A stretch of DNA of 64,000 nt from Luscinia megarhynchos. Taxonomy: Eukaryota; Chordata; Aves; Passeriformes; Turdidae. The notes under the pieces are model-generated. The model did not search any database, was not told the origin of the DNA, and saw nothing but the letters and a program-made list of their open reading frames with translations. The stretch covers positions 39,607,735 through 39,671,734 of the forward strand of contig CM067592.1 in NCBI GenBank assembly GCA_034336665.1. The letters are read 5' to 3'. Both the position numbers and the translations under genes were made by a program. Below, piece after piece: positions 35,915-49,393 of this stretch (within the stretch, counting starts at the first letter, position 1; the number at the start of each line of letters is the position of its first letter).

Positions 35915-36570
35915 TGTTGGAGTCTGTGAGTCAGGGGTCTCTGAATTCTTCAGAGGGAAATCAGAGTGCAAGGATTGAATTAAAGCCTCTGGATGAGTTT
36001 AAGCATATTAAGCCACTCACACATAAAGTAGACATTTAGTAAGATTTAGGGCGAGCTCTAATGCTTTTAGTAAGTGAAAGGTTTCAAATGTCGAAGTTGC
36101 AGAGCGAGTTCTAGTGAAGGTTGAAAAATATGCTGATGTTTTCAGTAGAGGCTCCAGGCCCACAGTTGTAGACAGTACTTAGACATAATAGAGCTATAGT
36201 AAGAATATTGCTTACATTATTCAGATAGAACAAGACAGGTTGTATGTGTAGTTTATACTTAATCTAAAGTGCTAAGAAACTAGAATTCCAATAGGTTAAG
36301 AAGTGGTGGTCTGAGCTTGCATCTTAGCTTGTTGGGAAAATCCTATATAAGGGTATGTACTGGGGAGAGTTGGTGTTTTTAGCCATCTGCTTTTGCCAGG
36401 GCTTTTAGCCATTTGCTCTTGCCATTTGCTTTTACTTTTGCTACTGCTTTTACCTTTCGAGACTGACGTGCTTCGTAATAAATAACCTTTTAGCAACTCT
36501 TAGCTGCTTCTCTTATTTAAGACAACCTGATGAAGTTGGTGCCAAGAGCACTGGAGGTTGTAACCTCACA
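35915..36570 (+). mobile_element. Solo LTR (copy 1 of a two-copy family here), plus strand
   Basis: This 656-bp LTR begins TGTTGGAGTCTGTGAGTCAG and ends GGAGGTTGTAACCTCACA. Both ends are confirmed by the inverted second copy at 49394-50161, where similarity stops at the same bases. A TATA box (TATATAAG) lies at about 36344-36351, and the poly-A signal AATAAA is at 36477-36482. Between them is a stretch of degenerate GCTTTTGCC-like subrepeats (about 36385-36460). No primer-binding site follows position 36570. There is no clean target-site duplication; CCCC occurs on both sides (35911-35914 and 36574-36577) but offset by three bases on the right. It carries no coding capacity. Confidence 0.9.
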
Positions 36571-39500
36571 TATCCCCTTTAGCAGGTGCTATGGTTGCAG
36601 ATTATGGTTGCAGGGAGTCATCATGGAATAGGTTTCAGACATGCCAACCACATTCCATCCAGGGAGCAGCAACTGTATTTTACACCGTAATTTTTAAGTA
36701 TATGGATATAACTTCTCAGTTTCCTCTGATTATACCTCCAGTCATCAAAGAATGACAATTAAAAGATCAGAAAGTATATTTTTACACAAAGAGAAAAAAA
36801 TAAACCAGGTCAATGTGGTATCCCTTTATTCTCCTTTATTCTTACCTTAGCCAAAATCAGCCTTGTCCTGTTTCTCATCTATCTTCATCTGCTTTCCACC
36901 ATCACCCCTTGAAGGAGCTTCTCTAATGCTCACTCTGGTTTAGATCTAGCTATAAAGCCAGTTTTATAGCATATGCATGTACATGTGTGTAAAATCTATT
37001 GGGTTTTCTATTCCCCTTGTACTGAATATTTAATTCACTAAAGAAATCCAGAAAACTAATATTGCTTTCACTTGATGCACAATTTTATTTCAAATTCAGC
37101 TACGGTACTGTGTCATACAGATTCATGTACATTCTTCTAAAACACTCTCTTGAGGCTTCAATACCTTTCTGAAGCCCTGTGTATTTACATGTATAACTTT
37201 ATTCACGTACAAATTTATGTAGTCAGTGATTTATCAATCAGGTTTTAAAAAATTGACTGCACTATTGGAAGAGCACCGAAAAAAATGTGGGATTGTTCTA
37301 ATATATGGAATCTAGCCCTGCATATCTCAGAAACATAAACAATTTTTTGAGTTTGGCAGAACCATTTGTGTAACTGGTCCAGTGAATCTGAGAGCGCTTG
37401 CAATCTGTGAAGTGTAAGTGATCTGTTACTGAAAGACATGAAAGGGCAAGAACAGTTTCTTCAGCAGAAATGCCAGGAGTTTGTTTAGTAGGCTGCAATC
37501 CACTCTCCCTTTTTGTGTCTGTTTGGGGCTTTTTTTGACCATGCTTCGTTAGAAAATGAAATGTACTATCATAACAGTATTGTTAACAAGAAACATGCAA
37601 GACAAGAATTTATTAGAATTGCCACCCTCACAAATGCAAGGGCCATGCCCTGGACTGATTCCATGCTTAGGCAGCCAAGGCTTACGTAGCCAAAAAAATT
37701 GACTGTTTTGAATTTGTAGCTCTGTTATTTTTAAAAACCATCTGAAAATCAAAATAAACACTTGGATTCCTTAACCATCTCCTCAAGGATCATAATCCAC
37801 AGTTCCAATAAGTTGTTTGTCAGCATTAAATGCTGGGGCTGGTATCCATTAGTTATCATGACGCAGTTTCAATTTTTAAATGTATTTTTCTTCCTACCTT
37901 TCATGAATTTATTGTACATAGGCTGATCTATAAGCATTGCTTGGGGATTGTTATTTTATTCAAAATATGAAGTGGAATACAAACATTTGTTCTTCCTTGG
38001 ATATCTTGTACAGTTGTAAATTGTACAGTTATAAAATGATAAAATTTAAAAGTTGAAGACGTTGAGAATGAAAACTATCCCATAATCAAGCAGATGTACA
38101 AAACCTTTCATAGGTATTTCCTTTCCCAAGCAAAAGAGTTCATTAGCAATATTCAGTGGTACAGTGGTACAGGAGGACCAGATAAGGTCTCAGAAAAATC
38201 TCACTACAAATTGCATTAGCTGAAGGTTGTAGCTGAAGTCATTTGGGACACAAGACAGGCTGTTCTACCAAAGGTTTGGATGAATTACATTGCCCTGTAA
38301 ATTCCACCCACAGTATCACCTCCTTATTAAAAAAGATAGTGTGTTTGTCTTTCATCATACAAATTTTAACAAGCAGACTTTTTTTTTTCAAGTCTTTAAC
38401 AGAAAATGTTCCATCTTCTTTTAACTTCTTTACCCCTAAAACTCGCTTTAGGATGGTTGAAGTAACTGCTGTTATCTCTCTTATTTCTCAGTCTCCTCAA
38501 AGTCACCCTCAGCTCTATCATTCCAATGAAATTTTCTCAGACAATTCACACTTCATTTTAAGGACAAGATCACTTAATCAATGTTAAGTACTACATTCTC
38601 CACAGACCGAAGAGAGAGAGATCAGACTGACACTCTCAGATCATTTTTATTATGTCTGAAGTCTGGAAAACCAAGTACCACTGCAAAAACCAAATTTAGG
38701 ACATTTAAGAAAGCACAGCCTGGTTGATTTCAGCAGGTATTTTATCAAGTTTTGGTTTGTAGTGATCAGCTTACTTTTATTTTAAAAAAAACAAGGATAA
38801 TTATTTTCAGCTGAATTATTTGTTTCTTTTGTAACAAATACTTAATTTCAAATCTTGTATGGAATGTAGCATAAAGAGAAAAGAGAAAGACATCTTCTCC
38901 CCGCATGGAATCTTCCCAAAGAAGTTGCTAAAATTCAATGAGTCTGTTCTTCAGAAAATATGTTCAGAGCTCTTCCTACACCCTGGGGCCATGTTATCCT
39001 TGATCAGAGTTCAAAGTTTCCCACAAGCAAAATCTCCAAGTTAGAGTAAACTGCAGGCACGGACTGGGGGAAGCATCTCACTCAGTATTTTTTTGAAAGT
39101 TTGGAGACCCCTCTCTGGTGAATGTAAGAGAACAATGAAATGCTGCCACAGTGTGACAGCAGAGCTCTTGACTATATATAAAGAAGTTGTTGGGTAGGGG
39201 AAACAGGTCACAATTTTTGTTCCATCTTCAACATTTTCACAGACCTTTCAAGGGAAGCTATTGTAGCTGAGACAAGTATCTAGAAATCTCTTCACACAAG
39301 CGTAAACTGCAACAAATTTTAAAAGATGAGGAGAGGGAGGTGAACAGTCAATGGACCATGCAAGATCTGCTCTCTGTAACATGCAGTTCAACAAGAACAT
39401 TGCCATATTGAGCTGACGAATCTGACAGCAGCATTTGTCTTAGCAAACATTCCTCTTAATACCCTGGATCATCCAGCCGTGAAAAAGCACACACAGACTA

Positions 39501-42500
39501 TAATTTAAAGAATATTGGCCTAATCTGTGTGGCTCACCAGCTGAGAAAAATTCAGTCTGCCTGTCCTTTCTGAACCAGGAAAAAATGAATAAAAAAATAA
39601 AGATAGAGCATCTGTGCCCTGCAATCACAAGATTACTAAGGTAGGGGACTGAGACCCTGTGCTTTGAACACTGCTCTATTAGAAGCGTGACAAGAGCTTG
39701 GGAATGTGCTCACTGAAACCCACCACTCTAGGCAGTGTGGTCTTTGAAAACAGTAACTTCACGAAGTCCTGTAACTAGAGGACTGGTAGCCAGATATATA
39801 TTAGGAATACACAGAAAAGGCAAACCATCAATAATTTACTGTTGCATGAAGAGCTATCCTGCACCTTTCTAAGAACATAATAAGGTATGTTTGCAGCTTT
39901 CTGGGGGAAAAAATCCAGTCTTAGAGATGCTTTTAAGGGGAAAAAAGATCACAGGAATACTTAGACTAGTAAGTCAGATCTCCATCAGATCTCTAGCAGT
40001 TCATAAATACCATCAGCATACTTTGTCCTCCCACAAGGAAAGCAAATAGTTTATTACAACACCAAGGACAGGGATTGTGCCAATAAGAAAGCCTAAAACT
40101 ATCACCACATCTTTTGTCCTACAGTCTTCTGCTAGTCCCTGAGGTTATTCACCTACAACTGCCTATAATTGTCAAAGATATTGTCTTTAGAAATTTTGGG
40201 GTTTTTTCCAGAGTCATCTTTTGAAATTTTTGTTCTTTTGCCAAAGTAGAAATTTAAAGACAAAAAAAAAAGAAATAGGAATAAAACAAATACACAAAAA
40301 ATATATTCTGGATTGTATAAAAAAATCCCCAAGCAATAACATATTTTTCCTCATTTACACATTATATTAAGCTTTGGAGAATTAAGTATATTCCCTCCTA
40401 GATCCCTGCAGTGCAGATCTGAATGAAATCCCACACTCATTTGGCAAGCAGAGGCTAGGAGAACTGCCTCACCAAGTTTCATAAGTACAGTATGTCTAAA
40501 TATTTTGAGTAACAAGTGTTTTATTACAGCATAAGCCACTAACTACTCTTGTGACAAGATGCTTGACTAAAATCATATCAGACCAAGTAGATAAGAAAGT
40601 CCAAGGAAAGATAACCAAGGTAATTTTTTTTTTAATTTCTATTTTTTTGCTAGGGTAAAGGGTTTTTTTCCTTTTCCTTGTCAATGGACCCAGAGACTTG
40701 GAAAGTCAGCTGGAATTTAGGCACTCTGCAGACCCCATATAGTTCTGGCTCTACTTAATAGTTGGCTTTAGCACTTTCACCAGCATTTCTGTATCTATGA
40801 ATAGTATCTCTGAGAAATATTCATTAATAATGTGCAAATATATTTTGACAAAATGAAAGAACCATTAAGAAGCATGTGTGATGACAATTATAAACAGGGT
40901 GGACTGAACTGTAGCTTTAATGGAAATAAATTTATTTGTGGCTGGATTTGACATCCTACAATTTCAAGACTCTGAAGTTAGCTAGAACTCACAATCTTTG
41001 ACATGTTCAAATAAAGAGGTTAAACAAGCAGTGTCGCTTCATTTACAGTCTCAAATAACTGAAGATTTATGCAATGTCCATTATAAGTTTTTAAATCTTT
41101 AAAACAACTCCATAATCTCTCCATTGATAACCAGCCACTGTTCTGAAACAGGTGAGCACAGAGTGCAGGCAGGTTTTCCAAACCTCTCCCAGTGGCAAGT
41201 GCCAAGATCCAGCTTTCATCCCTGTCCAGCTCCTGCTGACTTGTTGAGCAGAGTGCAATTCATTTCCTATTTGAAATACAGCACAGGGGAAGGACTTTCT
41301 GGACAAAATGACGCAGTCTGAGGCACAGACCAATATGTAGGTCAGAAGGGATGGAGGCTACATGGCGGTTGTTAAAGCCAAACTGAGACAAAAAGAGAAG
41401 ACATACATATATTATTAATAAGATACATACAATCTGAAACAGGATGATACATCACTATGATTTTCAGCTCTGCTCTGATTTCATTACATCACTTTTTATT
41501 GATTTGGAAAGGTGTGGCAGCTGTTTAAGGTTGATGGAGAACAGAGATATTAATAGAAAGGCTTGTATCTGGGCAAGCATCCTTACAAAATCTTGTAAAT
41601 ACCATTTATCCTGCAAAACACCCTTACATTATGCACTCACTTCTGTTATATCACTCTGTCAAACACTTCAGTATGCCCCAAAGCTTCATTTAAAAAATCC
41701 TACAAAAAGAAAGAGAATCCAACAAAAAATGTTCTGGACTCTACTTACTACACAGAGAGAGAATGAGACTACCTGGGAAACCAGAAAAGGAAGTGTGAAA
41801 CGATTCACAGTGTTTAGTGATTTTCTTGAATGATCCCTACAGCAACCAGCAACTGCTGTATACAAATGCAAAGCTCTGCACTTGTTTGTGTACTTCAAAT
41901 ACCCTACCACTGTTACATCACAGCATATGACGAATTTCTGTTTGAACAAGCGTTATATTATTACCTGCTGTGCCAGCGATCACAGAGGTGTCCCTTGCTA
42001 AAAACCCACAAGAAGGCTGGCACTGCTCACCAAAGTCTTTCTCCCTAAGGATCCTGCCCTCTTGCTTCAGGCTTTGTGGATATCAAGAAGGTAGGCTGAT
42101 GTCTTTGTTGTGGAACACTAGATTTGTCTACTCACAAATGAGAAAATTTTCCCTAGCATCAAGAGCCATCCATCCGAAACTTGAAGAGGTGATGGGGATG
42201 TAATTTCTCAATTGATCCTCTATACGGTGGCAGCCACCTGAGAATTGCAATGCCATTGCCCAGCAGGTGAAGTACAGATGAACAGCCCAAGGAGAAAACT
42301 GAGAGAAGAAGATCTCTTTACAAAACTTTGTTTCATAGTCACCACTCAGCAAATCTGAGCTAGCATCATGTGTAGAAATTACCATTATACTGTCAGCTTG
42401 AGCTGCTGTTTGTTTCTGTAATTAATTTGGTGGATATGAAAGCAGATTCTTACTTCTTTCTAGTGCCATTCTTGCATCCAAGAGCAAACTGTCAGGGAGA

Positions 42501-45500
42501 ATAGAGCTCTGTCTTTGTTTGGCAAGGAGATAGAGTATGGTTTCAGATAAATTAGATGAATAATAAAGAATGAAGTGCTGGTGCAAAAGGCCATCACACC
42601 TTATTAATGCTTTGCTTGAACTTCCTGCTTTGAGGGTGGTTCCTGCTGAGAAACACCAACTCTGAAACACAACCTGCCATTTGTTAATACCTGCTAGGCA
42701 GAATGTAGGGTTGCCATATCATCAAGACTTCTTAAAAAAAAACTCAAAACCCAAACAATCAAATGAAGGTCCACACCGAGTTGATGAAAGGATCTAAAGG
42801 GGCATCAAATGGAGTCTACTTTAGGAGTTATGGTGGCCAAAAAAATCCTGCTCAATTTCAGCATGTCATTCTAATAAGTTACCTTATTGATCATAAAGGC
42901 CTTTTCTAACATAAATTATTTTATGATTTTCTGCAAATTTAGATATCATTAAAAGATTACTATTCATTGGCTCATTTTCTGTTCTCTCCAAATTCCTATT
43001 TGTTATGATTTTGTGGAAAACCTGTCCACAGGTCATGTGGGTAAATGTCTCCCCTTGCTACAGCTGTAGGAAAAGAAAGCACAGGTGTTTTCTCAGCATT
43101 GAGGCAACAAACTCCAGGAAAATTCAGCAGCTACATTATTCCTAAATCAATTTTGCTATTAACCCAAGACCTTGTCACTGCATATTGTATTGTACTAATA
43201 AACCTATAAATGATCTTCCTCTATCTGTTCCTCACCAAAAACATGCTAATTGGGGAAGGGACTTAGGCACAAAGGTGCCACAGTGCAACCACTGATGGGG
43301 ATTGACTGTTGACACCATCTACACAACATACAGCAGCTGCAGATTTGCCAGCCTACAGTATAGCTTGAACTGGTTAGTCAGTACATAAAGCAGGAGCCAT
43401 ATAAACTAGCTGTCATTTTAAAAAATTCTGTTTGGGATCAAAACACCTTTTTTTGTTTGTTTGAAGGAAAACTTTTCATGGAGTTCATCATTAGCAAGCA
43501 TCTTGAAAGTATCTGATGGTAGGTACCCATATCTTTTTTCCCTTGAAACACAAAAGTCACTCCTTTCCCTCATGGGATTGGCAGAGGAGGATAAGCTCTT
43601 CTCCTTGTAGCTTTTCATCTAATACCAATTACAGCATTTGGAAGAACTGTGTTCAGTCTGCAGGTAGCAAAGATATTTCAAACCATGCTGGATCAAAATT
43701 CAAAGCTCTATGCTTATAATGCATTTCAGAAACCTGCTTCAAGCAGAGTATCTTGAAATGCCATGTGGCAGAATGGATATAATTTTGAAAGGTTAATAGG
43801 TACAATAAATGTTCAGAGGTCAATGGCCATCTGGAACCCTTTATCCAAACTTTTAATGCTTTTAGTTTAGTATTTTAGTATCCTTTCTTTTAGAGTGGGT
43901 TATCTCTAATTGTATGGGGTTTTTTTTAAACAAAAAACCTGAAATACAGAAAGTTCCAGTGATCATAAAATAATGAAGATTGACATGAAAAAAATTAGAG
44001 TGGAGTTGGCTGGTTGGTTGGTTGGTTGGTTGGTTGGTTGGTTGGTTGGTTGGTTTGTTTGGTGTTTTGGGGTTTTAGAAATGTGTAAATATATACAATA
44101 AGTAGTACCTTTGTTTTTATTTCTCGTGCTTAGTTCTTTTATGTTAAGATTTTCATATATTCCAAATTTTGAAGTTAAAATGCACTTCACATAGAACCCT
44201 AAATAAATCTACCATAACATTTATTATCATTTTCTCCTATATAGATATAATTGTAATCCTCCAGTCCTGAGGTAAGAAACTTTTAACAAAGATGAGTTGA
44301 ATACCATTTTTCCTGGCCTGTGAACAGCCTTTACTGGCCACTTTAAGGTATGAGCCATTATCATCTACACGAAAGGACATGCACTCACTCAGGACTGAAA
44401 TAAGGCAAAGAATATTTACAAAATATTAGCACATCTCTGCTCTGAAAGTTATCACCTATACACATAGAAATCAGCAGTAGTGGAAATCATACCAAGTCCC
44501 CACATATTTTGTTTTTAGTAAAATAAAGAAAACACTGTCCAGCTTGCCTGTACTCTTGAAAAAATTGTTTATTTTAACCCTTAGAAATGTACCGAAGCTT
44601 CTTGGAGCTGTTCAGAACAAAGTGTTTTTCTTCTTAAAACTTCTGAAATTTCTGTTGTGACTGTCAACTAAGCTAAAAAAAAAAGAAGTGCTATGTATTT
44701 GCTATTATTTTTGTGTCTTCAGTTTTTGCTTTTGGTTTTGTTGTGTTTCAAATTCAAGTATAGTGTTTTGAGTAAGATCCATTGAACTTTCCTGCAGTAG
44801 ACTGCATTTATATCCTCTGACCAGAAGAGCCCTAATCCAATTCAACAAATATTTTCATTTTATTTTCCAAGGTTTCATTTCAGTATCTTTTCCAATCCAG
44901 CTTCCGGAAAAGAAACTAGAAATACTATTTTATCCACATATCTGTACCATGTATCATTTTCTTTGGAGATCAACACAATATTTTGCCAGCAAAACATGCA
45001 GACCATTAACACAGTCAAGAAGGAAACATCAGTCAATTTTGCTTCACAGTTACAAAATCTTTAAATCATAGCTAATTGGCTTTACTTTCTCCATCATGTG
45101 TGTTTAAAAAAAAGTTGCTTTACATGACTTTGCCATGCCTTGCCTAAAAGCCACAACTCATTAAGTTTAAAGCTGCCTTAATAAAGTACAACTGAACCAT
45201 GGATTACATCAGCTTTCAAAAACAAAGGTATCAAGGTTAAGCTTTGGACAACATCAGGGGCAATAAGAGGCTGGGGGATGTTTGAAGGGTTTTTTTGTTG
45301 TTGTTCTTGTTGTTTTTTATGGCAGTTCTGAGGCTCAGGGGTAACAGTTTGTTTTAGAATTGACTCTTCCACAGCATGTATTCATCTTACAAAGCATGCT
45401 AGGCTTGAACCAGAAATCAAAATCAGGAGCAGCCGTGCTTAATCATATCAGAACATGCTGAGGGATTTAAAGATCAATCCTGGTGTGTTTTCACATGGTA

Positions 45501-48500
45501 ATCACCATGCTGTGCTAAACAACAACACAATAGGACAGCAGCTATTACTTACTTTGGTTGTTATGAGTATGGACTTTATATGCAAGGATTGTTATTGAAT
45601 GGTGATGCTGATGTACTAAAATATTATTGTCACAGAGGAAGGAATACCACATGGATTCAGATGTCATAGAATATCTTATTTCAAATTTGCAGTCCATTGA
45701 CAGTGAAAATCACCACCACAAAAGAAATTCATCAGTGCAAGTCAAACACCTCCACATCCACCCTCTCTAGGTCATTTGCAGGAAAGTAGGATCCAGCTGC
45801 TACAGACTGTCATCTAGTTTTGTGCAATCACCTTCTACATAATGCCTAGATGGGAAATTAGAAAATTAGAAACCACCTAAAATCTTATAGATCTTTGAGG
45901 GGAAGCCATGTTACCAGCTTCAACTTACCAGAAAGATCAACATAATGCAGTGGATAAAGTTTTCATTTTTCCACGGTTCAGTAATATATGGAACTTTGAC
46001 TTCCAGTCATTAAGATACATATGTAAATTATGATTTATTCTCTTAATTCTGTTTCAATTTATTGAGAAATGTTTCAGGAAACTTATTTATATATTTAAGA
46101 TGGTTTCCAACAACAGAGGATTTTTAAAACATTTTTTCAATGGATTTTTTTTTTCCCATCACTAATATATCTATTTTAAAAATACTTTCTGTTTTAAAAT
46201 GTCACATCCTCTCTGATTTTGATCAATGATAGATTTGAAGATAATTTTTGATAATGTTAATAATACAGTATCTACCAAAACAAAACACAAAGATCTTTGA
46301 GGAACCAAACTGGTTTTGAACATATCAAGAAGAATCACAATAGCTTCACTATTTTCCTTTAAATTGTCAATCTTTCTTTTAAAGTTTTTTATGGGCAATA
46401 TCTGCAATTTTAAAATGTCTTTCATAAAAAACCCTGACACATGAAAATAAAAACTTTGCTTTAATGGAAACCTCAGAGCCCTTCCTTACATGCAATACTT
46501 CTGTATGTTGCAAGGTAAATGAACTTAACATTTCTTTGAATTAAACTAAGTATTTGTTATCAGTAGTTTCTCTTTGTTTAAACTTTTATTTTATTGATTT
46601 TTAAATAAAAGGACCATACAATTCTTGATGCATGACAGCATGAAACCCCACAAGAGAACATTTCAAAAGGCATTCAACAATACACTCCAGTTATGTCAAA
46701 TAAAGTCATCCAGAAAGCAATGCCTGCGGGAAAAGTCCTCTACTGCTGGGTAATAAAGACATCTGTCAAAACGTGCACTGTAATCAGGACTGGATGTATG
46801 TGCATGCACAGAACAATAAACAAAAGCTCATAGACATGTAGGATGAAAGAAGAAAATATCATTTAAACAACTTTCTTAGGAATAAATTATTCAAAGAGGA
46901 CAGCAGTGCTAACAAGCCCAAGAAAAGAGATGCCATCCTGCTTGGTGCAAGCCTGGCTCAGAGATGCATGTTTGTTATTCTCTCTGTAACAGAGAAGAAG
47001 GAAGGAACAAATCTGAAAAATCCTGCCTCATTTCTAAGCATCATTAATGTCCTTTGCCCTGCTAGGTTTTATTTCCTACTTTCTAGCTACAGTTGGAGTA
47101 AGTATTTATACTGTGCATATAAAGCTATAGATAGCTAACCCTGGAAGGTTAGTTAACTGCAGCTTTCACTGAGACTCCCCGTGGTTACCTATGTTTAGAA
47201 CTCAGTTTCTCTACTCCTGATGGTCATCTAGATAGCCTATTCTGAAGATAAAGTATATTCATATAAGATCTTTACATCAGACTGCTCCTGTGGCTTCCCA
47301 CTCATGACACTGGGCTTGCTGAAGCAAAAAATTTTCCTTTTACCTGTCACAAGTATTGTGTAGGATATAACAAGAAAAGATATGGCAAATTTCCTACTGG
47401 ATGCACATGTTCTTCAGTTTTCATGAGTGTCTGTTACTTTAGCTCTAAATTCTACTAAACACTCCATGCAAATATGATATTTCTTTCAGATACATTAGCA
47501 TTAGTTTTCTTCCTGGTACTCAAAGCTTTTCATGTACTTAATTGTTTTTCTAAAGATTTTCCTGTCGATGAATGAGCTGTTTCCCCTCATAGCCATCTCT
47601 TATTTTCAACACTTTTTGATGCATATTCACAATTATACTTTTCTTATGCACATCTCAGAAAATGACAATGATTTGACAGGCAGCTGAAATGCTTCATGGC
47701 TCACTCAGGGTCATGTGATATATGATTAATAACATGTTTCACCGTGCCTGCATGTAAATTACTGAAGGAAGCAAAATCACTCTTAACAGAGTATTAGACA
47801 CCTGGTGAGTTTTATTTTGCCTATAACATTTTCAGGAAGCTGTAAATTTTTCAGTATTGTTACGTTCTTCTGTCTTCCTTATTCTGTGCTGCAAGCCAGT
47901 GGCTCTTCTAGAAGAAATACATGTTCAGTGCTAATAGGGATTATGTATAATATATGCTTAATATTTTTTTCCCAACTGAAATTCACTCCTTACTTATAAA
48001 TAGACCACTAAACTGTTAACTTCAGCCACCTGTCTTCCTTGCCTTCAAGGACCACTAATGCAACCAGAAGACAAGTGTATTAATTTGGATATAATCTCCA
48101 AGTCTTCATCTTCATTCCAAAATTAAAGTAATTAAGAAAATTAAAGCCCTAGATAGGGTATTATGTTTCTAAAAGTCTAATTATTGGATGTTTAACAATA
48201 AATGGATGGCAATTATTTTTCCCCTTGAACTTATCACTTTGTTTTAAATCAAATATTATTGGTACAGCACCTTCCTAAGGAAAGCAATCCAATCCACATT
48301 TCTTTAAACTGAATATAAGGTCATGCTAAATGCCCAGTTAAAAAGAAAATAAACATAATTTTTCCTTTATAGCTTTGAAATGCATGATGACCATTAAATT
48401 AATATGAGACAGCCCAGTTTATGACCTTGGCTAAATTATTAAGTTTGATTCTTAGTTTGGAGATGCAACTCCCTTATTTGGGCATTCTGAAGAAGAATCT

Positions 48501-49393
48501 TGTTTAGATATGCTGAACAATGCAAGATGAATTCAGTTGCCTCAGTGTCAGCTCTTGTACTTCGCCTCAGCTTTGCCTTTCTATTTTTTCCCCTTTCTGC
48601 TCCATAAAACACATCAAGTTTCAATTCAAGGGCTTCATACATTCAAAACAGGTTTCTTTGATCATATGGAAAGTCTGAAGGAAACATAACATACTATTTG
48701 TGCTGAACATAGGTCCCTTTCTCTTCCATCACTTGCGAAAACATTTGTGGAACTTTCATCATTTCTATGGTTGATCATATAGTCATGTGGATGCCAAGAT
48801 GTGTAAGATTCAGATTCAGAAAAATACATCTGGCATTTTGTCAGACTTCAGAAGTATCATTCATAGCAATCTTGCACTGGCCTCTGATTATGTCTCCTGC
48901 TCAAGTTGTCCTTTCTCAGAGTTTTTAATATGATCCTTAACCACTTTTCCAGATCACCTTGAACTCTTGAAGTATGAGTTTATACCACCTGCATTTAGTA
49001 TTATGCTTCTTTGATATAAATCAGTGTACAAAGATGGATGGTCTCTGCCCCACATGATGGAATTTTTACTTGCCAAAGTATGGCGGTTTTTCTCACACAG
49101 CTATCCTTCCTCACTGCCTTTTCTTGGTATGATGGAATGAAACATCATAACATGCAATGTGCATGGAATTTGCTCATTAATATATCACAGAACCTTCAGA
49201 TTTACACTATATCAAATTATCATAACATTTCTCCACTTTGCTGTAACTTTGACTCTTAACATACCTATGAAAATAAGACTATCATGTTACTAATAACTTT
49301 AAAAATCTAATTAGTCACAGTACACTTTCCAGCTTTACTCCACAAAAAAATGGTATTTTCAAGACCAGGATTATTTATAATGGAACAATTTTT
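36571..49393. other. Unique AT-rich interval between inverted LTR copies, no recognised gene
   Basis: This is the longest stretch without a recognised element. It contains the GGTT microsatellite at 44007-44055 (listed). A TATA-like TATATATAAAG near 39173 has no supporting gene structure. The longest frames are 129 codons at 41444-41833 (+) and 114 codons at 38243-38587 (+); neither shows recognisable domains. A short segment at about 42071-42090 sits between a good acceptor and a GTAGGC donor but is only 20 nt. A motif-dense unique block near 45420-45550 could be conserved. I see no RNA gene. Confidence 0.5.
44007..44055. repeat. (GGTT)n tetranucleotide microsatellite
   Basis: About 12 nearly uninterrupted GGTT units, then GTTTGTTTGG. 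The minus-strand frame at 43963-44190 reads Pro-Thr-Asn-Gln repeats from this tract and is not a gene. Confidence 0.97.

Noticed and set aside
38243..38587. 114-codon open frame
   Set aside because: Unrecognisable product, poly-T driven Phe run and no supporting signals.
39165..39200. TATATATAAAG promoter-like motif
   Set aside because: An isolated TATA-like word in AT-rich DNA with no gene or LTR structure around it.
41444..41833. 129-codon open frame
   Set aside because: Unrecognisable product and no supporting signals.
43963..44190. Pro-Thr-Asn-Gln repeat protein on the minus strand
   Set aside because: Pure translation of the GGTT microsatellite.
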